Part shown: piece after piece, positions 57,314-64,000 of the stretch
Layout of the letters: each line of letters opens with the position of its first letter
Numbering within the stretch: position 1 is the first letter of the stretch
Source of the DNA: Arachis hypogaea
Lineage: Eukaryota > Streptophyta > Magnoliopsida > Fabales > Fabaceae
Direction of reading: 5' to 3'
DNA: 64,000 nt
Assembly (NCBI RefSeq): GCF_003086295.3
Contig: NC_092046.1
Coordinates: 107,797,363-107,861,362 of the forward strand
The notes under the pieces: model-generated
Database searches by the model: none
What the model was told of the DNA's origin: nothing
Seen by the model: only the letters and a program-made list of their open reading frames with translations
Made by a program: the position numbers and the translations under genes

Positions 57314-58860
57314 GAAATCACCCAAACTTAGGGTCGAGAGAGCAACCTCAGAGGCCACAGAATTTTAATAATAATTCTCAAGGCGATTTCCATCAGAATA
57401 ATTTAAATAACCACCAGTTTCAGTCATCTCAGCAAGCAACTCCTCAGTCTCAGAAGAACACTGATTTGGAAGCACTAATGTCAAGCTTTATACAAGAAAC
57501 CAGAGCATCAATAAAAAACTTGGGGGTTCAGATGGGTCAATTAGCCACAAAAGTTAATGAAATTAATCAGAGGACCACTAATAGCCTTCCTGGTAACATA
57601 ATTCCAAATCCAAAAGAGGAATGCAAGGCTATCACCTTGATAAGTGGACATGTTGCAAGTACGAAAGCAGAAACTACTGAGGAGTCGGTTGAAAAAGAAG
57701 CTCCAGAGTAGACTAAAGACACAGTAGTAAACGCCCCTCCTAGGCATACAGAAAACCCCTTTCCACTCTCTCTTGACACTCATCCTACATTGCCTAAAGC
57801 TCCTGAGTACAAGCCCAAGATGCCATATCCTCAGAGACTTCAAAAGGAGGCCAAAGACAAGTAGTTTTCAAAGTTCTTGGAAGTTTTCAGAAATTTACAA
57901 ATCAATATTCCTTTTGTTGAGGTTTTGGAGCAAATGCCTCTCTATGTTAAATTCATGAAGGAGTTGTTGTCAAAGAAAAAGCCTTTAAAGGGAGATGAGA
58001 CAGTGGTCCTGACTAAGGAATGTAATGCCATCATTCAAAATAACTTGCCAAGAAAGATGCCAGATCCAAGGAGCTTTCAAATTCCATTCACCATTGGGAG
58101 CACAATATTTGAGAAAGCGTTATATGATCTGGGAGCAAGCATCAATTTAATGCCCTTGTTTGTGATGAAGAAGTTGCAAATTCAAGAGGCACAACCCACA
58201 AGGATAGAATTATAGATGGCAGAAAAATCTATAAAGCCTCCATATGGATTAGTGCAGAATATCTTGGTCAAAGTGCGTAAGTTCTTTCTGCCATTAGATT
58301 TTGTGATTCTTGACACGGGGGAGGATGAGAATGCCTCTATAATCCTAGGAAGACCATTCCTAGCCACTGGGAGAGCTCTAATTGATGTGGAAGAAGGTGA
58401 ATTAGTGCTTCGAGTGCGTAATGAGCAACTGATCTTTCATGTCTTCAAAAATATGCATTCAGCAGGTGAAGAGGAGAGGTTCATGCAGACTGAGCTTATT
58501 AATCCAAACCTTCAAGAACCACCTGATGATGCACAACAGAATCTGCAGCTCAAACCTCCTTTGGTGACAATCAACAAAATTCCTCCTGACATCAAACCTA
58601 AGTTTGGTGTCAAGAATGAATCATCCACCAAGGAGGAGGTTCCCAAAAAGAAGAAAGTACCCAGGGGATGGAGAAATAAAAAGATTCCCACTGAAGACTT
58701 CTCCCCAAGAATGAAGGTGGTATTCACTGCATGTCCAATCCTGTCTCATACAGTGAACAGGATCCTATCTCTTGAGCATATAGAGTTGATCCATGAGAAC
58801 ACAGGAAAAAAGTTCACAAAGAGGGGTGAAGAGCTGAGCCCCTATAATCCTCCTCCTTAG
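57314..58860 (+). pseudogene. gag-protease of element I, C-terminal part
   Basis: It resumes after J with NHPNLGSREQPQRPQNFNNN, then LEALMSSFIQETRASIKNLG, an acidic linker, MPDPRSFQIPFTIGSTIFEK and the retropepsin-like YDLGASINLMPLFVMKKL ... VILDTGEDENASIILGRPFL. One frame from 57466 to 58860, with TAG stops at 57709, 57862 and 58213 (the last two replacing Gln). It ends KKIPTEDFSPRMKV... and HTVNRILSLEHIEL, a longer C-terminus than in the D/J family. Confidence 0.88.
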
Positions 58861-58865
58861 AGGAA

Positions 58866-58918
58866 CTGACCGTCAAGCTAGTGACGGTAAAGAAGCGCTT
58901 GTCGGGAGGCAATCCGAT
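58866..58918 (+). promoter_or_regulatory. Post-gag two-hairpin module, element I
   Basis: ACCGTCA-AGCTAG-TGACGGT, then AAAGAAGCGCTTG, then TCGGG-AGGCAA-TCCGA (58902-58917). Compared with D and J both stems have changed while pairing is kept; the loops are the same or nearly so. Confidence 0.8.
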
Positions 58919-59087
58919 GTTTTCGTATCCTTAAGTTTGATTTTTACTTTGATTTTTAAATTTATTTTGTTTGAGTTTCTACCGTTTTTCTTTTGTTTTA
59001 TGTTTATTTTGATCATGCAGAGTATTTAGAAAAAAAATAGGTGCAATCAGACAAAGTTTCGAACAACCTGGAAGTGTTGGAGTTGGA

Positions 59088-59395
59088 TTGGGTGGTGCCT
59101 AACTTGATTTTCTGAAGTTAGGCGCCACACTATGCGTCGAAAATGGCATTGGCTACTCGGAGGGTGGCGCCTAACATGATTTCCTGAAATTAGGCTCCAC
59201 ATCAAGGCAATTGTGGATGAAAGCTTCGGTAGGCTTGGCGCCTAACTTCGCTTTCCTGAAGTTACGCGCCACTCCATCTAAAAAAAAAAGGGAAAGGGAG
59301 GTCACGCCTAACTTGGGTTTCACCAAGTTAGGCGCAGCAGGAACAAACAATTCGTTCTCCCTGAAGTTAGGCGTCGTTCTCCCTAAGTTAGGCGC
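59088..59395 (+). repeat. Inverted AAGTTAGGCGCC array, element I
   Basis: Five long hairpins of the type TGGCGCCTAACTT-spacer-AAGTTAGGCGCCA: 59091-59128, 59163-59200, 59234-59272, 59302-59335 and 59360-59395. The same motif recurs in U3 of the I LTR (62490-62605). Position corresponds to the GGCGTTTAACGCC array of D and J. Confidence 0.86.
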
Positions 59396-59439
59396 CGACT
59401 TCTTTATGTTTTAATTCTTCCAAATCAACGTCCCCCGCC

Positions 59440-59550
59440 TCCTTATATATATATATATATATATCGCTTTCCAACGTAACCCCCACCCCCATTATTTATA
59501 TATATACCCCAACTATATATATATATATATACCCCAACTATATATATACA
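59440..59550. repeat. (AT)n microsatellite block
   Basis: TATATATA runs at 59443-59464, 59496-59506 and 59513-59548 broken by CCCCAACTATA units. A TATA-type promoter element for the downstream region could hide here. The Mutator-like element inserted at its right edge. Confidence 0.85.
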
Positions 59551-59563
59551 AAAAAACAAAATA

Positions 59564-60826
59564 GGAAAAACTACCAAAAGTACCCATGAAGTTTACGAAC
59601 GCTGACAAAAGTACCCATAAACTAAGGAAATTAACGTTGTACCCATGAAAGATGGGTTCCGTATGACAAAAGTATCCAAATCTTAATTTTTTGTTGATTT
59701 TTTAATAAAATTCCTAAACTACCCTACACTCAACCTCAACTCACTTTTTCAACCTTTCATAACTCAATTTGCACCAACTCTTGCCATGGAGTCCAAAACT
59801 ACTCCTACAACAAATCAGATCGAAATCAATGGTAGTGGTGGTAGAGGATCGGACCTCAACCAATTCACTCATAAGTTTATAATCTATACCCAAACCAAAT
59901 TAATCAAACACAAAAAAATACTCAAAATATAAAAATTTTCAAATCCATTCATCCAATTTCAATTCACTTTAGCAAAACTAGAAATAGAAAAAGGCATCAA
60001 CCATAAAAATCAACAAATCCATTCATTAAATTTGAAATTTATTTCAGCAAAAATCAGAAGTAGAAGTAGCCATCAACTGTATCTTCTGTAAATCAATCTC
60101 AGCTTTCATAAAAAATAGAAGCAGATTTAAAAAAAAAAAACATAACAGTATCATTTTAGTATTAACTAAATCAATTTCTGAAAAGAAGAAAAATAAAATA
60201 AAAATATTTAAAAAAAAAGAAATACCTTTTTCTTCGTCGGCCGACTGTAACAACGTTAATGGCAGAACCTCTATCCACAGTGCCGCCTCCCTTTCTTCTC
60301 TGATTTCTCTTTACCGAACCCGCTTTCTGCATGCAATAGTACTACGACCCCTCTCTCTTCTCAGGTGTGCGAAGACGGTGTTCTCCTCGGCTGGGTCAAA
60401 CACGCCATGACGACGTTCTCCTTGGCTGCAACAGGCGCGCCATGGCAGCATTCTCCTCACGTTGGGTTACAGGTGTGCGATGAAGGTGTTGTAGTCAATT
60501 TAATAGTGAGAGGGGAAGAGATTGGCAGTAATGGAGTAGGTGGGTGGCGAACGGCAATGAGGAGGTAGGAGGAGAGTTTTTGTGACTCTGTGAGGGTTTT
60601 TGAAGGATAAGTGAGGAGAGAGGAAGAAGAGAAGAGAGGGAGTGACGGTAGAATGGGGTTAGGGTGGGATAGTTTAGGAATTTTATTAAAAAATTAACAA
60701 AAAATTAGGATTGGATACTTTTGTCATACGGAACCCATCTTTCATGGGTACAACGTTAATTTCCTTAGTTTATGGGTACTTTTGTCAGCGTTCATAAACT
60801 TCATGGGTACTTTTGGTAGTTTTTCC
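59564..60826. mobile_element. Non-autonomous Mutator-like element (MULE)
   Basis: Inverted termini of about 164 bp start GGAAAAACTACCAAAAGTAC (59564-59727 and 60663-60826, a few mismatches). Flanking 9-bp direct repeats AACAAAATA (59555-59563 and 60827-60835) match the usual Mutator target duplication length. It is 1,263 bp with no transposase. The middle (60230-60610) is less A/T-rich and has an open frame of 67 codons (60365-60568); it may be captured DNA, but I recognise no gene. Confidence 0.9.
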
Positions 60827-60958
60827 AACAAAATATATATTTTTTTAATTTATTTTCACCTCTCTTGTCCTTTTATCATTTTCTTCTTCTTATGTAATAA
60901 TTTTTGTTTTTACTCATCCGTGCAATTTTTATGTCCCTCCTTATTTTCAGTTTTTCTA

Positions 60959-61097
60959 TGCTTGAGGACAAGCAAACTTTTAAGTTTGGTGTTGTCGCTT
61001 CGCTTGTGGCTTTTCTGTTTATTTTAGTGGCACCAAACGGAGGCGAATCATCTTCACGGAGGAGCACAGCCTTAAGAATGAGACGGCCACTAGGATA
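60959..61097 (+). pseudogene. Central hairpin-tract and ORF2 vestige, element I
   Basis: TGCTTG-AGGA-CAAGCA (60959-60974), then AACTTTT and AAGTTTGGTGT (60981-60991). Then GTGGCACCAAACGGAGGCGA (61028-61047) matches ATGGCACCAAAGGCCGGAGA, the ORF2 start of D, with ATG changed to GTG; the frame ends after some 23 codons at TAG/TGA-rich sequence (61095). The rest of ORF2 is missing. Confidence 0.65.
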
Positions 61098-62110
61098 ACT
61101 GAGGTGGTTGAGTTCCTTTTATTCTATATCTCCTTCCATTCTTATTATGTTATACTCCTGTTTTCTACTATTTTACTTGAATGTCTGCATGATCTTTGGT
61201 TATTTCCATTCCTAGGTTTTAGTTTAATTTTGCTATTTTTAATTTTGTTATTTGACTTTAGTACTAAAAAGCTGTCTCATGTACCGCTCACTGAGCTTGA
61301 AACCAAAGATAAAAAGAAGTGATGTAATGCATGAGAAATTGAGTTTATATTAAAGGGTAGTCTTATTTACTTGAATGTGGTGGTGTTATCCGTGATTTTG
61401 AATGCATGATATGAAAATTTCATATTTGAGTTTGAATCAAAGGATGTTGATGTATGAGAAATAAGAATTTAGAGAACTATTATGAATTCTCTGAAGTAAC
61501 CATAAGCTTAATCATTGAAGCAAAAGAAACAGCAAAAGAAAAATAAAAGCAAGGTCCAAGGCTCCGAGCATTAATGACTAGGGAGGTCAGACATCATTAA
61601 AAGCTCAAAGAGTTGTTTCCTTGGTCATATGCTTGTGGTGTAAATGTGTCAAGTAATCCTTGAGACAGAGCACTAAGAGTCGAGATCAAGTACATTTAAC
61701 AGAGTATGCCAAAGACTTTGAGCACCACTGTCTGGGAGTAACTGAAAGAAAAATCAGAACCTAAAGAGAGTTCCCCAGTTAAGTGCTTGTGGTGTTTTTG
61801 TGTTAAGGAAGCTTGAGACAAAGCATTTAAAATCACGGCAAGGCTCAAGGTGCAAAGCACCAAAGAAAAGAGAATTAAAGAAAATTTATTGTGTTCAAAG
61901 ATTAATCCAAAGTAAAAAGATTAGAGAATTCATAATATTATCCGAATTCTAATTCTGAATGATAGTGACATTCCTCTGATTCAAAGAATAGTGAGATGCC
62001 AAAACTATTCAGGATTGCAGTGTATAAACCCCACTTTAAGAGGAGATAGGAGCTTAATTGAACACTCACTTATCATGCAAATTTACATCCTAAGCCTATA
62101 TTAGTTTTGG
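61098..62110 (+). other. 3' noncoding region of element I
   Basis: 1 kb without a supported gene. The block with TGCTTGTGGTGTAAATGTGTC (61631-61651) then CTTGAGACAGAGCAC, and a second copy (GTGCTTGTGGTGTTTTTGTG, 61783-61802, then CTTGAGACAAAGCA), match the D block at 37331-37397. GTGAGATGCCAAAACTATTC (61990-62009) is also shared. Confidence 0.7.
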
Positions 62111-62147
62111 TTGCTTGAGGACAAGCAACAATTCAAGTTTGGTGTTG
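62111..62147 (+). promoter_or_regulatory. 3' hairpin plus LTR-border tract, element I
   Basis: TTGCTTG-AGGA-CAAGCAA (62111-62128), then CAATTCAAGTTTGGTGTTG to the LTR at 62148. Confidence 0.78.
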
Positions 62148-63533
62148 TGATGCGTGAGAATCTTTCTTATCTTTTCCTAGTGAATTTGCATTCGAATTTG
62201 TAAGTTTAATCAAGATTTAACTACTTTTCAGCCATTATGAGTTCTACTTTGAGTTGTGTACAATTCTGTTTATTTCAGGTAGCATTCGGATGGATTTGAC
62301 GGAGTTTTATAGAAGAAGAGGAAGAAAGTGGATGATGCTGTCAACCCTGACCTCCTTTCACTCTAATGGACATAACGTGAGCTACTGAGGTCTAATTGAT
62401 GTGATTCTAATGGCATTGGAAAGCTAACTTCCAGAGATTTCCAACTATATATAATATTATACCGGTTTTCTCCATTTTGTACGGACTTGGTGGTGCCTAA
62501 CTTGGGATTTTCCAAGTTAGGCGGTGGATGAAGAAGCTTCTCTCCAAACCATTTGGGTGCAGTCAAGTCCAACGCCATGCTCATCAAGTTAGGCGCCAAT
62601 TCATTAAAAAGGAGTGGTCCCCGCATCTATAATAATGATGGTAATAAAGATTTTATGAATTTTGATTAAAAATTTATTTTGTTTACAAATAGGAAAAAAT
62701 ATTGTTTAGTTTTAGAAAATATATTTTACATTAATTAGGATTAGATATAAAAGGGAAAAGAATCAGCCCTTCGGGCTTATCTCTTCTCTCAGACCTTATT
62801 CCGCACTTGATAGTTTTACAGAACCCTAGTTTTCTCACTGAACCATGAGCAACTTAACCTCCATTGTTAAGGTTAGGAGCTCTGTTTATTCTATGGATTA
62901 ATACTAGTATTGTTCTATTTTAATTAATGTATTGATTTCAATTTCAAGAATTGTTTTCGTTCTTTATCTTATGAATTTGGGTGGAACGGAAGTATGACCC
63001 TTGTTCTAATTGAGTTCTTGTAAAACTTGGAAAAGCTCTTTTCTTGAACAACAGCTTGAAAACAATTTTTCCTAAATCTCTAATTATCTGGACTTAACGG
63101 GATATGTGACATATAATCCTCTTATATTTGGGTAATTAGGATTTATGTGACACAAAAACTAAAATTGAACTTAACCCTCTAATTGGAATCAAGTGACCAA
63201 GGAATTGGCGGTTGATGAAGGTTAAAGGAAATTAAAAAGGTCTAAGGAATTAGGGTTTAGTCACATATAGTTTGCCATGAATTGAATCTTGACTGTTTTC
63301 TCATATATATTTCACAATCCGTTTATTGCTTGCTTTCTGATTTTCTGAATTTACTGTTTGATGCAATTGAACTCTCAAAACACCATTTTCTATTTGTCTA
63401 ACTAAGCAATTCACTTGACCATTGTTTCTTAATCCATCAATCCTCGTAGGATCGACCCTCACTCACTTGAGGTATTACTTGGTACGACCCGGCGCACTTG
63501 CCGGTTAGTTTGTGGGTTATAAATTCCGCACCA
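62148..63533 (+). repeat. 3' LTR of element I
   Basis: It is 1,386 bp, TGATGCGTGAGAATCTTTCT to ATAAATTCCGCACCA. U3 holds the conserved block (GTGAGCTACTGAGGTCTAA, ATTGGAAAGCTAAC; 62380-62430), AAGTTAGGCG inverted motifs (62490-62605), and a TATA box TATAAAAG (62746-62753). The tail has ACCCGGCGCACTTGCCGGTT, similar to the tail of the D/J LTR. Confidence 0.88.
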
Positions 63534-63747
63534 TTCAGCACCCAGGGGGTACTGGCAGCAGTTCTTTCTTTTGCTCCAGGCTCCTCCAAACTGCTACGAA
63601 TTTCACTTAAAATTATAAAAAAAATAAGAAAAACTCAAAGTACCATCCAAAGGTGATTTTTGCACTAAAATCAAGTAAAAGTAAATAAAATCTAACTCAA
63701 AACATTATAAAAATAACTAGAAAAAGGTATAAGATGCTCACACATCA
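63534..63747 (-). repeat. Element L: LTR start, interrupted by I
   Basis: On the minus strand it starts TGATGTGTGAGCATCTTATA (63747) and shows the layout of an LTR beginning (TTTGCACTAAAATC-like A/T-rich DNA, then GGAGGAGCCTGGAGCAAA). Element I interrupts it at 63533. The remainder would lie beyond the left end of I. Confidence 0.65.
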
Positions 63748-64000
63748 CCAGGTGAGAAGTCTTCAGTGGGAATCTTCTTGTTCCTCTAGCCCTTGGGTAC
63801 CTTCTTCTTGGGGCCTCCTCCCTCTTTGGTGGGTGATGAATGCCCAACACCAAACTTAGGTTTGATGTTAGAGAAAATTATGTTGGTTCCCACCAAAGGA
63901 GGAGGCTTAGTCAATGAACTCTACATGTAAGTACCTCCTTCTCCAGAGAGTGATGAAGGTTTAAAAATCTTGAATACCAAGTAGTCTTCATGCATTCTCA
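63748..64000 (-). pseudogene. Element M: gag C-terminal fragment
   Basis: Minus-strand translation gives NIKPKFGVGHSSPTKEGGGP and KKKVPKG*RNKKIPTEDFSP, matching the C-terminus of the gag of I (IKPKFGVKNESSTKEEVPKK, RNKKIPTEDFSP). In-frame stops occur (Trp TGG to TAG in the KG*RNKK segment; one near 63926). It is the outermost element seen and is cut by L at 63747. Confidence 0.8.

Larger units (their letters stand above)
45866..63533 (+). mobile_element. Element I: Ty3/gypsy LTR retrotransposon, left end outside window
   Basis: It carries a gag-protease pseudogene (split by P and J), post-gag hairpins, an inverted AAGTTAGGCGCC array, a Mutator-like insertion, the central hairpin, an ORF2 vestige, 3' noncoding DNA and a 3' LTR (62148-63533). 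It is diverged from the D/J family but has the same order of parts. It lies inside LTR L; TTCAG (63534-63538) would be the right target duplication. Confidence 0.85.

Noticed and set aside
60365..60568. 67-residue frame within the MULE
   Set aside because: Too short and unlike any family I know; kept only as a note on possible captured DNA.

Overview
The window is plant nuclear DNA made almost wholly of nested LTR retrotransposons; I see no host gene, tRNA, rRNA or CRISPR. LTR starts reading TGATGAGCGGATAATTTA, the GGCGTTTAACGCC palindromes and the gag type match repeats I remember from peanut (Arachis); this is recollection, not a search. The primer-binding sites (TGGCGCCGTTGCCGGGGA) fit the 3' end of plant tRNA-Asp. 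The gag domain plus a DLGSSINLMP retropepsin motif point to the Tat/Athila side of Ty3/gypsy. I find no reverse transcriptase or integrase, so every element whose interior is visible looks non-autonomous. 

Elements, by my own labels, from outermost to innermost. M: minus-strand gag end, 63748-64000. L: LTR start in M, 63534-63747. I: plus strand, 45866-63533, left end outside the window. P: antisense LTR start inside the gag of I, 45694-45865. N: LTR end inside P, 44475-45688. A: plus strand, 8275-44474, inside N. B: 3' end inside the 5' LTR of A, 6322-8274. C: minus strand, 1-6321, inside B. D: 9806-39458, plus, inside A, target duplication CTAAG. E: 16833-36285, minus, inside D, duplication GCGGA. 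F: 21576-31581, minus, inside E, duplication GCCTC. J: 46808-57308, plus, inside I, duplication GTGGA/GTAGA. A non-autonomous Mutator-like element (59564-60826, duplication AACAAAATA) also sits in I. The path M-L-I-P-N-A-D-E-F is nine levels deep. 

B, C, D, E and J are one family: LTR of 1.6-1.7 kb, tRNA-Asp site, about 1.8 kb leader, gag-protease ORF, a palindrome-rich spacer with a TATA box, ORF2 (resembling what databases call 'putative plant transposon protein'), about 1 kb of 3' noncoding DNA, then the 3' LTR. I is a relative with its own palindrome motif and a vestigial ORF2. A and F form another group: a Pro/Tyr/Gln-rich ORF1 of unknown function stands where gag should be, with ORF2 present in F and lost in A. 

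The most interesting signal is noncoding. All groups share an architecture of short hairpins whose stems change in a compensatory way: one set in the LTR and leader, a two-hairpin module just after ORF1, and a hairpin plus tract cassette present both centrally and at the 3' LTR border. Each group also carries its own palindromic GC-rich motif array in U3 and between ORF1 and ORF2. Together these look like a cis-acting kit that lets pol-less elements be expressed and copied by enzymes supplied in trans; that function is inference.
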